Assembly (NCBI GenBank): GCA_035641315.1
Contig: DASQUK010000125.1
Span: 1-64,000, forward strand
Reading direction: 5' to 3'
Length of the DNA stretch: 64,000 nucleotides
Source: DASQUK01 sp035641315
GTDB taxonomy: Bacteria; Actinomycetota; Acidimicrobiia; Acidimicrobiales; VFJN01
The position numbers were made by a program, and so were the translations under genes. Shown one piece after another: positions 45,757-53,384 of this stretch. Numbering within the stretch: position 1 is the stretch's first letter; the number at the start of each line of letters is the position of its first letter. The notes under the pieces were generated by a model. It searched no databases. It saw only the letters and a program-made list of their open reading frames with translations, and was not told the origin of the DNA.

Positions 45757-46038
45757 CTAGGAGGACGCCTTCTTCTTCTTGCGGCGGTCCCACATCGCCT
45801 CGACACCCTGGCCCAGCAGGGCACCGAGGAGGAGTGCCACCAGCAGGCCCACCCACAGGCGGGTGGTGACGTCGAAGAAGACGAAGCTGGTCTTGACCCG
45901 GTCGCTGTTCTGGAGGACGAACAGGACCGCGAGGACGATCGCGGCCGCCGCGATCACAAGTCGGGTGATCAGCTTCAGATCGGGACCGTCGCTGGACTCC
46001 TCCAGCGGCACATCGCTGCTCTCAGGCTTGTACGCCAT
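45757..46038 (-). CDS. LapA-domain membrane protein
   Basis: 93 residues from ATG 46038. LAVLFVLQNSDRVKTSFVFF and the following second helix LLVALLLGALLGQGVEAMW match the LapA/DUF1049 family, whose members are linked to lipopolysaccharide assembly in proteobacteria and are of unknown role in actinobacteria. A longer in-frame start at GTG 46119 would add 27 residues wholly encoded by repeat copy D, so I prefer ATG 46038. Confidence 0.82.
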   Translation of the reverse strand: MAYKPESSDVPLEESSDGPDLKLITRLVIAAAAIVLAVLFVLQNSDRVKTSFVFFDVTTRLWVGLLVALLLGALLGQGVEAMWDRRKKKKASS

Positions 46039-46041
46039 CAA

Positions 46042-46146
46042 TCCCGCTCTTGCTGCCTTCGCAGCGGCCGCTCGGGCTCCGACGCTGCATTCTCCGCTCT
46101 TGCGTTGCTGTCCCGTCACCCTCGACGCGGCGGGCCGCTCGGGCCC
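46042..46146 (-). repeat. GPERP element copy D (two units, at the lapA start)
   Basis: Read on the minus strand: GGGCCCGAGCGGCCCGCCG, CGTCGAGGGTGACGGGACAG, CAACGCAAGAGCGGAGAATG, then unit two GCCCGAGCGGCC-GCTGC-GAAG-GCAGC-AAGAGCGGGA. It is 105 bases, like copy C. It ends three bases upstream of the lapA ATG and extends that frame as GPERPAASRVTGQQRKSG. The gap to 46240 holds nothing else I can support except GAGCGAGCGTC, shared with the hpnE tail. Confidence 0.88.
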
Positions 46147-46240
46147 AGGGCTCGCTCTCTCGCCCTACGGGACGCTCGCTCATGGACCCGGAACCTACCC
46201 TGCGAAGCGTCCGACGACGAGCACTCTGCGAAGGTGAGCG

Positions 46241-47023
46241 TCAGCGGCGCTCGTAGCGGGGCTCGCGATCCTCGGCGCGAGCCTCGAGGAGCTCGCGATG
46301 GTCGTGCGACCCGAGCACCAGCGCCTGGCTCACCAGCTCCCGTTGCAGCGTCGAGCGCACGCCCGGCGAGCTAAGGCCCTGCACGTGCTCACGGATCAGC
46401 CGCACCACCAGCGGTGGGCGCTCGGCGATGGTCTCCGCCAGGCCCAGCACCACGTCGTCGAGCTCGTCGTCCGGCACCACCCGCGATACCAGTCCCAGCT
46501 GGAGCGCCTCCTCGGCCCCCACCCGCCGACCGGTCAGCGCCAGGTCGAGCGCCAGCGCCGACCCCCCGATCTCGTACAACTTGGCGATGCCGGCCGAGTC
46601 GGGCACGACGCCATGGTCGACGCCCGGCAGCGCCAGCACCGCGCTCTCGCCGGCGACCCGCATGTCGCACAGCAGCGCCCGCTCGAGCTGGATGCCGAGC
46701 ACCCACCCCTTGAGGGCGCAGACGATCGGCACCGGGAAGTCGTACAGCAGCCGGGTCTGCCACTGGTTGCGCTCGACGAAGTCGAGGTCGGTGCTGCCGG
46801 GGTGGTCGCTCAGCTGGCCGAGGTCACGCCCCGACGAGAACGAGGGACCGTTGCCCCGCCACACCACCACGCGCACGTCACGGTCGGTGCGCAGCAGGTC
46901 GACGTACCGGAAGAACAACGAGTCGGCGGCATCGCCCATCACGTTGTGCTGATCGGGCCTGTTGAGGCTGATGACGGCGACGCCGCCTTTCACCTCGAGC
47001 AGGACGGGATCGTCGTCCGCCAT
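46241..47023 (-). CDS. enoyl-CoA hydratase/isomerase family protein
   Basis: 260 residues, crotonase fold. ISLNRPDQHNVM begins the core, GNGPSFSSGRDLGQL is the oxyanion region with serine in place of the common alanine, and LKGWVLGIQLERALLCD follows. The first catalytic glutamate region (DHGVVPDSAGIAKL) is weakly conserved, so hydratase chemistry is uncertain. AGGGAGG precedes ATG 47023. Divergence from the copy at 15742-16551 indicates a different substrate. Confidence 0.83.
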   Translation of the reverse strand: MADDDPVLLEVKGGVAVISLNRPDQHNVMGDAADSLFFRYVDLLRTDRDVRVVVWRGNGPSFSSGRDLGQLSDHPGSTDLDFVERNQWQTRLLYDFPVPIVCALKGWVLGIQLERALLCDMRVAGESAVLALPGVDHGVVPDSAGIAKLYEIGGSALALDLALTGRRVGAEEALQLGLVSRVVPDDELDDVVLGLAETIAERPPLVVRLIREHVQGLSSPGVRSTLQRELVSQALVLGSHDHRELLEARAEDREPRYERR

Positions 47024-47120
47024 CGAATCTCCCTCCCTTGGGCGACGCATGGGGAGTCCGCCGGCCGGGGTGCCGACCACGCTAGGTCGTCGCGAGTGCG
47101 CGTGCAGGGAGAAGCTCGCG

Positions 47121-48644
47121 CTACAGCGGCTGGACGTTGATGGCCTGCTGGCCCCGTCGGCCCGGAGCCACCTCGAACCGGACCCGCTGGCCCGCCTCGA
47201 GCACCTCGTGCCGGCCGTCGAGGTTGGACACGTGGACGAACACGTCGGCCCCACCCCGGCGGGCGATGAAGCCGTAGCCCTTGGCGGGATGGAACGACTT
47301 GACCGTGCCGGCGACCCGGCGGTCACGCCCTCGGGTGGCCGGACGCTGACGGGGGACGCGGTCCCTGTCGCGCTCGCGGTGGGCTCGGGACACGCCGACG
47401 TGCACTTGGGCGGAACGCGGGGCTGCCGCGCCGGCGGTGACCAGGGCCGGCTGTGCCGGAGCCATGTCCGCCGACACCGGACCAGCGGGAGCGGGTTGGA
47501 CCGCGATGCCGGCGAGGCGATCGAGGTCCGGCGCCTCGATCGGCTCGGACCGGTCCAAGTCGCGCCGCAGCGAGCGCACGGCCTTGTGAGTGTCGGGCGA
47601 GACGAGCGACACGACGACGCCCGTGGCGCCGGCCCGGCCGGTGCGGCCCGAGCGGTGGACGTAGTCCTTGGCGTCGGCGGGCGGGTCGAAGTGGACCACG
47701 CAGGCCACGCCGTCGACGTGGATCCCGCGGGCGGCGACGTCGGTGGCCACCAGCGCCGCCGACCGGCCGGCGCTGAACGACCGCAGGGCCTGGTCGCGCT
47801 GCGCCTGCGTGCGGCGGCCGTGGATGGCCGCGGCCCTGACCCCCGCCTGGCCGAGCTGGCGGGCGACCCGGTCGGCGCCGTGGCGCGTGCGGCAGAACAC
47901 GATGGTCGGGCCGCTGCGACCGACGATGTCGGCCGTGAGCATGGCACGGTCCGTGCGGTCCACCGTCCAGAACAGGTGCGTGACCTCGCCGTCGTCGAGG
48001 TCGCCACCCGCCACGGCGTGGCGGGCCGGATCCCGCTGGTAGCGGTTGACCAGCGTGTCGACGTCGCCGTCGAGGGTGGCGGAGAACAGCAGCGTCTGGC
48101 GGTCGGCGGGCGTGAGGTCGACCAGCCGGCGCACGGCGGGCAGGAACCCCATGTCGGCCATGCGGTCGGCCTCGTCGAGCACCACCAGCTCGACCCGGTC
48201 GAGGCGGATGTCGCCGGTGGCGACGAGGTCCTCGAGCCGCCCGGGGCACGCCACGACGGTGCTCACGCCGCGCGCCAACAGCCGGCGCTGCGGTGCATAA
48301 CCGACGCCGCCGTAGATGGTGGCGACCGGACCGGAGTGGCGCTCGTCGATCAGCGCCTGCAGCTCGCGCTGCACTTGGGCGGCCAGCTCGCGGGTGGGCA
48401 CGAGCACCAGCGCGCGGGGGCGGCGGGGCTCGGGCGCGGGCGACCCGGCGGCGCGGGCGGCGATGGCCAGCCCGAAGGCGAGCGTCTTGCCCGAGCCGGT
48501 GGGGGCCTTGCCGGCGACGTCGCGCCCGGCGAGGAGGTCGGGCAACGTGGCGGCCTGGATGGGGAACGGTTGGGTGATGCCGCGTCTGGCCAGGACGGCG
48601 CACAGGGGCGCGGGCACGCCGAGGTCGGCGAACGTGGGGGACAT
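47121..48644 (-). CDS. DEAD-box RNA helicase with C-terminal cold-shock domain
   Basis: 507 residues. DEAD motifs in order: Q-motif region ITQPFPIQ, APTGSGKT, PTRELA, VLDEADRM, FSATLDGD, VFCRTRHGADR and VHRSGRTGRAG. After a Pro/Ala/Arg linker, residues 440-507 form a cold-shock domain: GTVKSFHPAKGYGFIARRGG and DVFVHVSNL carry RNP1 and RNP2. Helicase and RNA chaperone in one chain would suit cold-shock or structured-RNA remodelling (inference). The 183-base upstream gap holds a palindrome (48667-48696). Confidence 0.92.
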   Translation of the reverse strand: MSPTFADLGVPAPLCAVLARRGITQPFPIQAATLPDLLAGRDVAGKAPTGSGKTLAFGLAIAARAAGSPAPEPRRPRALVLVPTRELAAQVQRELQALIDERHSGPVATIYGGVGYAPQRRLLARGVSTVVACPGRLEDLVATGDIRLDRVELVVLDEADRMADMGFLPAVRRLVDLTPADRQTLLFSATLDGDVDTLVNRYQRDPARHAVAGGDLDDGEVTHLFWTVDRTDRAMLTADIVGRSGPTIVFCRTRHGADRVARQLGQAGVRAAAIHGRRTQAQRDQALRSFSAGRSAALVATDVAARGIHVDGVACVVHFDPPADAKDYVHRSGRTGRAGATGVVVSLVSPDTHKAVRSLRRDLDRSEPIEAPDLDRLAGIAVQPAPAGPVSADMAPAQPALVTAGAAAPRSAQVHVGVSRAHRERDRDRVPRQRPATRGRDRRVAGTVKSFHPAKGYGFIARRGGADVFVHVSNLDGRHEVLEAGQRVRFEVAPGRRGQQAINVQPL

Positions 48645-48652
48645 GAGACTCC

Positions 48653-48696
48653 TCGAATGGCGGGTAGGCCAACTCGAACGGAGTTCTCGAATGGCC
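48653..48696. repeat. nested palindrome with repeated TCGAATGG, upstream of the cold-shock helicase
   Basis: GGCCA (48667-48671) and TGGCC (48692-48696) enclose AACTC-GAACG-GAGTT (48671-48685). TCGAATGG occurs at 48653-48660 and 48687-48694. The structure lies just above the helicase start on its minus-strand transcript, so it could form a leader stem. No more of the gap to 48827 is assignable. Confidence 0.5.
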
Positions 48697-48827
48697 CCGT
48701 CGGCGTTCGGCGCCGACAGCTGCCGGCGGGGGTGCCGGCGAGTGACCCGATGACCCTACCGGCTCTTGGCCCCGGTTCCGCTGGAGGCCGGCGACCCGGC
48801 GTCAGGCCGCGCCCCTCGACTCGTGGC

Positions 48828-49103
48828 CTAGAAGCCGATGGTGACCACCGAGTCGGACGGCGCCGCGCTCTCGTCGGCCGCCGTCGTCGACGTGGTGGAG
48901 GGCGTCGTCGTCGTGGAGGCTCCGCCGATCTCAGTGGTGGCCGGGGTGGTCGTCGTGGTGGTCGACGAGGGGGCCGTGGTCGTCTGGCGGATGCCGGTCT
49001 GGGGGATCGGCCCCTCGTCGTCGTTGCCGCAGGCGCCGAGGGCGAGCCCCGCCACGACCGCCAATCCCGCTGTCGCCCAGCTCGTGCTTCGTCGTCCGTT
49101 CAC
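48828..49103 (-). CDS. small Thr-rich lipoprotein
   Basis: 91 residues. GLAVVAGLALGACGND is a signal peptide with a lipobox LGAC, so the mature protein starts with the lipidated cysteine. The rest is a Thr/Ser-rich stretch without fold. GTG 49103 overlaps the dxs stop (GTGA), placing it at the end of the hopanoid operon. Function unknown; Lgt is encoded at 10509. Confidence 0.75.
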   Translation of the reverse strand: MNGRRSTSWATAGLAVVAGLALGACGNDDEGPIPQTGIRQTTTAPSSTTTTTTPATTEIGGASTTTTPSTTSTTAADESAAPSDSVVTIGF

Positions 49104-50947
49104 CGCGAGAGCATGGCGGACGCGTCGGACAGGTCACCAAACCCCGCCCGTTCGTCCACCCGGCGCAGCCCGTCCCGTGCCACGGCGGCGATGCCGATGC
49201 CGTCGAGGCCGAGCTCCGACCGGATCCTTGCCGGGTCCCCGTGGGGCACGTAGGCGTCGGGGACCCCGAGCACGACCGCCGGCGGTGCGCCGCCGGGGTG
49301 GTCGGCGAGCTGCCCGAGGGCGTCGACTATCCGGGCGCCGGCGCCGCCCTCCCGCGTCCCGTCCTCGACGGTCACGACCAGCCGGTGCCGGGCGGCGTCG
49401 GTGACCAGCTCGGGGTCCAGCGGCTTGGGCACCCGCACGTCCCACACGGTGGCGGACGCGCCCAAGCCTTCGAGCAGGCCGGCCGCCTCCTCGGCCGCCG
49501 CGACCAGCGGACCGACGGCGGCGATGCAGACGTCACGTCCCGTGCGGATGCGGCGTCCGGAACGCCCGCGCCCGACACCGCCGCCGTCGTCGGGGGACAC
49601 CTCCCGCACCGTGCCGCTCGGCCAGCGCAGGGCGCAGGGGCCGTCGGTCGCGGTCAGCCCCTCGTCGAGCATCACCTCCAGCTCGGCGGCCGACGACGGT
49701 GCGAACACGGTCATCCCCGGCACGCGCCCCAGCAGGGCCAGGTCGAGGACGCCGTGGTGGGACGGCCCGTCGGGGCCGGTGATGCCGGCGCGGTCGACGC
49801 AGAGCACCACCGGCAGGCGGTGGAGCCCGACGTCGAGGTTGATCTGGTCGAGCGCGCGGGTGAGGAACGAGGAGTAGATCGCCACCACCGGCCGCAGCCC
49901 GCCGAGCGCCATGCCGGCGGCGGCGGTGATCGCGTGCTGCTCGGCGATGCCTACGTCGAAGAACCGGTCGGGGAAGGCCTCGGCGAAGGGCCGCAGCCCG
50001 GTCGAGCTGGGCATGGCGGCGGTGATGGCCACGATCCGCCGGTCGCGGGCACCCGCCCGCACCAGCGCTTCGGCGAACACGTCGGTGTAGCGGGGCCGGG
50101 TGCGGGCCGGCGGCGCGTAGCGCCGGGGCCGGAAGGGGGCCACGTCATGCAGGCACTTGTCGTCGTCGTCCTCGGCGGGCGGGTAGCCGCGGCCCTTGCG
50201 GGTGAGGGCATGGACGACGGTCGGGCGGCCGGAGTCCAGTGCGGCCCGCAGTGCGGACTCGAGCGCGGCGACGTCGTGGCCGTCGAGCGGACCGTGGTAG
50301 TCGAGGCCCAGCGCCTCGAAGAACCCGCATCGGGGGGCAGCGGCGCCGGCCCTGTCGGCCGCGGCAACCCGCAGCGGGCTCAGGCTGTCCGCCAGCTTCG
50401 ACACGGTCGGGGCGTAGGAGCGGCCGTTGTCGTTGAGGACCACCACCACCGGCAGTCCCCGCCACCCCAGGTTGTTCAGCCCCTCGTAGGCCATGCCACC
50501 GGTCAGCGCCCCGTCGCCGACCACGGCCACCACCCGTCCCGGGTGGCCCTCCTGCTGGCGGGCGGCGGCCAGCCCGTAGGCGTAGGACAGCGCGGTGGAG
50601 GCGTGGCTGTTCTCCACCCAGTCGTGGGGCGACTCGGCCCGGTTGGGGTAGCCCGAGAGCCCCGCGGGCTGGCGCAGCGTGGGGAACTGCGCCCGCCGGC
50701 CGGTGAGGAGCTTGTGGGTGTACGCCTGGTGGCCGGTGTCCCAGACGATGGCGTCGGTCGGCGAGTCGAGCACCCGGTGCAGGGCGATCGTCAGCTCCAC
50801 CGCGCCCAGGTTCGATCCCAGGTGGCCACCGGTGGCGGCGACCGTGTCGATCAGGAGCCGGCGGACGTCGGCGGCGAGCTCGTCGAGCTGGTCGAGCGTG
50901 AGCCCCCGGAGATCGGCCGGCGACCGGACAGTGTCCAGGAGGTTCAT
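49100..50947 (-). CDS. dxs: 1-deoxy-D-xylulose-5-phosphate synthase
   Basis: 615 residues, thiamine diphosphate enzyme. GGHLGSNLGAVELTIALH, VVGDGALTGGMAYEGLNN and LNDNGRSYAP build the cofactor and Mg site; DVGIAEQHAIT carries the catalytic glutamate of the second domain. It makes DXP from pyruvate and glyceraldehyde 3-phosphate, first step of the MEP pathway. It overlaps hpnH by ATGA, so it is a hopanoid-operon copy; whether another dxs exists elsewhere cannot be told. Confidence 0.95.
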   Translation of the reverse strand: MNLLDTVRSPADLRGLTLDQLDELAADVRRLLIDTVAATGGHLGSNLGAVELTIALHRVLDSPTDAIVWDTGHQAYTHKLLTGRRAQFPTLRQPAGLSGYPNRAESPHDWVENSHASTALSYAYGLAAARQQEGHPGRVVAVVGDGALTGGMAYEGLNNLGWRGLPVVVVLNDNGRSYAPTVSKLADSLSPLRVAAADRAGAAAPRCGFFEALGLDYHGPLDGHDVAALESALRAALDSGRPTVVHALTRKGRGYPPAEDDDDKCLHDVAPFRPRRYAPPARTRPRYTDVFAEALVRAGARDRRIVAITAAMPSSTGLRPFAEAFPDRFFDVGIAEQHAITAAAGMALGGLRPVVAIYSSFLTRALDQINLDVGLHRLPVVLCVDRAGITGPDGPSHHGVLDLALLGRVPGMTVFAPSSAAELEVMLDEGLTATDGPCALRWPSGTVREVSPDDGGGVGRGRSGRRIRTGRDVCIAAVGPLVAAAEEAAGLLEGLGASATVWDVRVPKPLDPELVTDAARHRLVVTVEDGTREGGAGARIVDALGQLADHPGGAPPAVVLGVPDAYVPHGDPARIRSELGLDGIGIAAVARDGLRRVDERAGFGDLSDASAMLSR

Positions 50948-51942
50948 CGGGCGAGCGCAGCCCGCACCGACTGGCGCAGGGACGTGGTGGTGGCGATCAC
51001 CGCCGACGGCTCGTAGCCGCAGTGGGCCATGCAGTTGCGGCAGCGGGGGTCGCGGCCCCGCCCGTAGCGCTCCCAGTCGGTGGTCTCCACCAGCTCGCGG
51101 TAGCTGGACGCGTAGCTGTCGCCCATGAGGTAGCAGGGCCGCTGCCACCCGAACACCGAGTAGCTGGGGATCCCCCAGGCGGTGCAGGGATAGTCCACCT
51201 TGCCCTCGAGGAAGTCGAGGAACAGCGGCGTGTGGTTGAGCCGCCAGCGGCGGCGCCGCCCGGCGAACGCCTCCCGGAACAGGCGCTGGGTCTGCTTGAC
51301 GCCCAGGAAGTGCAGCTGGTCCGGCGCCTTCTCGTAGGCGTAACCGGGCGAGATCATCATGGCGTCGACGCCCACGTCGTCGTTGAGGAAGTCGAGCACC
51401 TCGCGCACGGTCTGCGGCGAATCGGTGGAGAAGAACGTCGTGTTGGTGGTGACCCGGAAGCCCCGCCGCTTGGCCTCGGCGATGGCCTCGATTGCCTCGT
51501 CGAACACGCCGTCGCGGCACACCGACTCGTCGTGGCGCTCGCGCAGCCCGTCGATGTGCACCGTCCAGGCGAAGTAGGGCGAGGGGCGGAACTTGTCGAG
51601 CTTGCGCCGCAGCAGCACGGCGTTGGTGCACAGGTAGACGAAGCGCTTGCGGGCGATCAGCGCCTCGACCATCTCGACGATGCCGGGGTGCAGCAGCGGC
51701 TCGCCCCCGGCGATGGACACGATGGGCGCGCCGCACTCCTCCACGGCGCCGACGGCGTCGTCCACCGACACCCGCTGGCGGAGGACCTCGGTGGGGTGCT
51801 GGATCTTGCCGCACCCGGCGCAGGCCAGGTTGCAGGCGAACAGCGGCTCGAGCTCGAGGACGAGGGGGAACTTGTCGCGGCGGGCCAGCTTCTGGCGCAG
51901 CAGGTAGAGGCCCACACGCGTGCTCTGTCGGATCGGCACCAT
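50944..51942 (-). CDS. hpnH: adenosyl-hopene transferase (radical SAM)
   Basis: 332 residues. CNLACAGCG is the radical SAM cluster CxxxCxxC, followed by SIAGGEPLLHPG and TTNTTFF; the C-terminal CRNCMAHCGYEPSAV cysteines are typical for HpnH. The enzyme joins a 5'-deoxyadenosyl radical to diploptene, giving adenosylhopane. It follows hpnG-ispH after 23 bases with AGGGAGGT upstream, and overlaps dxs downstream. Confidence 0.95.
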   Translation of the reverse strand: MVPIRQSTRVGLYLLRQKLARRDKFPLVLELEPLFACNLACAGCGKIQHPTEVLRQRVSVDDAVGAVEECGAPIVSIAGGEPLLHPGIVEMVEALIARKRFVYLCTNAVLLRRKLDKFRPSPYFAWTVHIDGLRERHDESVCRDGVFDEAIEAIAEAKRRGFRVTTNTTFFSTDSPQTVREVLDFLNDDVGVDAMMISPGYAYEKAPDQLHFLGVKQTQRLFREAFAGRRRRWRLNHTPLFLDFLEGKVDYPCTAWGIPSYSVFGWQRPCYLMGDSYASSYRELVETTDWERYGRGRDPRCRNCMAHCGYEPSAVIATTTSLRQSVRAALAR

Positions 51943-51965
51943 CGGCTATCGGACCTCCCTGTCCA

Positions 51966-53384
51966 CTAGCGGACCTCCTCGGGCAGCGAGAAACGGACGG
52001 TCTCGGCGGTCACCGTCCGGGTTCGAACGTCGAGCGGGCCGAGCCCACCGAGGCTGGCGACCACCCGGTCCACGATCCAGCTCGGGGCCGACGCGCCCGC
52101 GGTGACCCCGACCGTGGCCGCGCCGGCCAGCCAGGCGAGGTCGATGTCCCGCTCGTCGTCGACCAGGTGGGCCGGGCAGCCGGCCCGCTCGGCCACCTCG
52201 ACCAGGCGCTGGCTGTTGGACGAGTTCTGCGACCCGACCACCAGCAACAGGTCGCATTCGTCGGCGATGGCCCGCACCGCGTCCTGGCGATTCTGCGTGG
52301 CATAGCAGACGTCGTCGGCCGCCGGGCCGACCAGGCCGGGGAAGCGATCGCGCAGCACGTCCACCACCTCGGCCACGTCGTCCAGCGCCAAGGTGGTCTG
52401 GGTGACGTAGGCGACCCGCTCGGGGTCGGGGACGTCGACCGCGGCGGCATCGTCGGCCGTGGACACGAGGCGGATGTCGGGGGCCTCGCCGATGGTGCCC
52501 TCCACCTCGTCGTGGTGGGCGTGGCCGACCAGGACCACGCTGTAGTCGCGCTCGGAGAAGCGCCGGACCTCGCGGTGCACCTTGGCGACAAGCGGGCAGG
52601 TGGCGTCGATCACGGCTTGGCCGCGCTCGGCGGCGGCCGCCTCGACCGCGGGGGACACGCCGTGGGCCGAGAACACCAGGCGGGCGCCCTCGGGGGCCTG
52701 GTCGACCTCCTCGACGAACACGGCGCCCCGGGACTCGAGGTCGGCGACCACGTGGCGGTTGTGGATGATCTGGCGCCGGACGTAGACGGGCGGCCCGTAG
52801 CGGTCGAGCGCCCGCTCGACCACCTCGATGGCCCGCTCCACGCCCGCGCAGAACGATCGGGGCTCGGGCAGCAGGACGGTGCGCGGCCGGGCGGCGGCGG
52901 CCCAGCGGTCGAGCACCCGGGCGCTGCGGCGCAGGCTGCGGTAGGCGGCGAGGGTGTGGTGATCGTCGGCCACGACCCGCACCACCACCCGGGGACGATC
53001 GGGCGCCGCCTCCACCAGCCAGGCGCTCTCCTCGTCGTGGGCGGGCGTGACGGCGCGCTCGTCGACCCGGAGTCCCGTCCGGGCCAGCGCGCTGGCCACC
53101 AGCGGCGCCGACGGCAGCGGCACCGTGCCGAAGGGGCCCCGCACCTCGCTGGCGACGACGACGTCACCCGGCTCGAGGTGGGGTCGCCCCGCGGCGTCGG
53201 TCCAGCCCGCGACCGCGACCGCCGGCGCACCCTGGCAGCGGGCGGCCAGGTTGATGGCCGAGCGGCGGGCCCGCTCGGGCCCGACCCCGGTGGCGATCAC
53301 CTCTAGCGCAGGTGCGCCCCCGGCCACCGCCCGGGCCTCGGCCCGGCGGGGCGTGAGCACGATCCCGGAGCGACGGGCGCTCAT
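51966..53384 (-). CDS. ispH: fusion of HpnG-like nucleosidase and IspH reductase
   Basis: 472 residues. The first 165 resemble the HpnG nucleoside-phosphorylase fold: VIATGVGPERARRSAINL, LEPGDVVVASEVRG and DEESAWLVEA at the place of the family's DMES-type acid. From about 170 IspH begins: SFCAGVERAIE, DATCPLV and CYATQNRQ supply three iron-sulfur cysteines, with VGSQNSSNSQRL and GVTAGASAP. IspH makes IPP and DMAPP; HpnG would remove adenine from adenosylhopane. ATG 53384 overlaps the cyclase stop (ATGA). Whether the N-terminal domain is active is uncertain since its acid is shifted. Confidence 0.9.
   Translation of the reverse strand: MSARRSGIVLTPRRAEARAVAGGAPALEVIATGVGPERARRSAINLAARCQGAPAVAVAGWTDAAGRPHLEPGDVVVASEVRGPFGTVPLPSAPLVASALARTGLRVDERAVTPAHDEESAWLVEAAPDRPRVVVRVVADDHHTLAAYRSLRRSARVLDRWAAAARPRTVLLPEPRSFCAGVERAIEVVERALDRYGPPVYVRRQIIHNRHVVADLESRGAVFVEEVDQAPEGARLVFSAHGVSPAVEAAAAERGQAVIDATCPLVAKVHREVRRFSERDYSVVLVGHAHHDEVEGTIGEAPDIRLVSTADDAAAVDVPDPERVAYVTQTTLALDDVAEVVDVLRDRFPGLVGPAADDVCYATQNRQDAVRAIADECDLLLVVGSQNSSNSQRLVEVAERAGCPAHLVDDERDIDLAWLAGAATVGVTAGASAPSWIVDRVVASLGGLGPLDVRTRTVTAETVRFSLPEEVR

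Noticed and set aside
45757..46119. LapA starting at GTG 46119
   Set aside because: The additional 27 residues are wholly repeat copy D; ATG 46038 gives the family N-terminus.
53267..53282. GGGCCCGCTCGGGCCC, resembling the GPERP element ends
   Set aside because: It encodes the VGPERARRS motif that is conserved in HpnG-like proteins, and no hairpin or AAGAGCGGGA follows; coincidental similarity.
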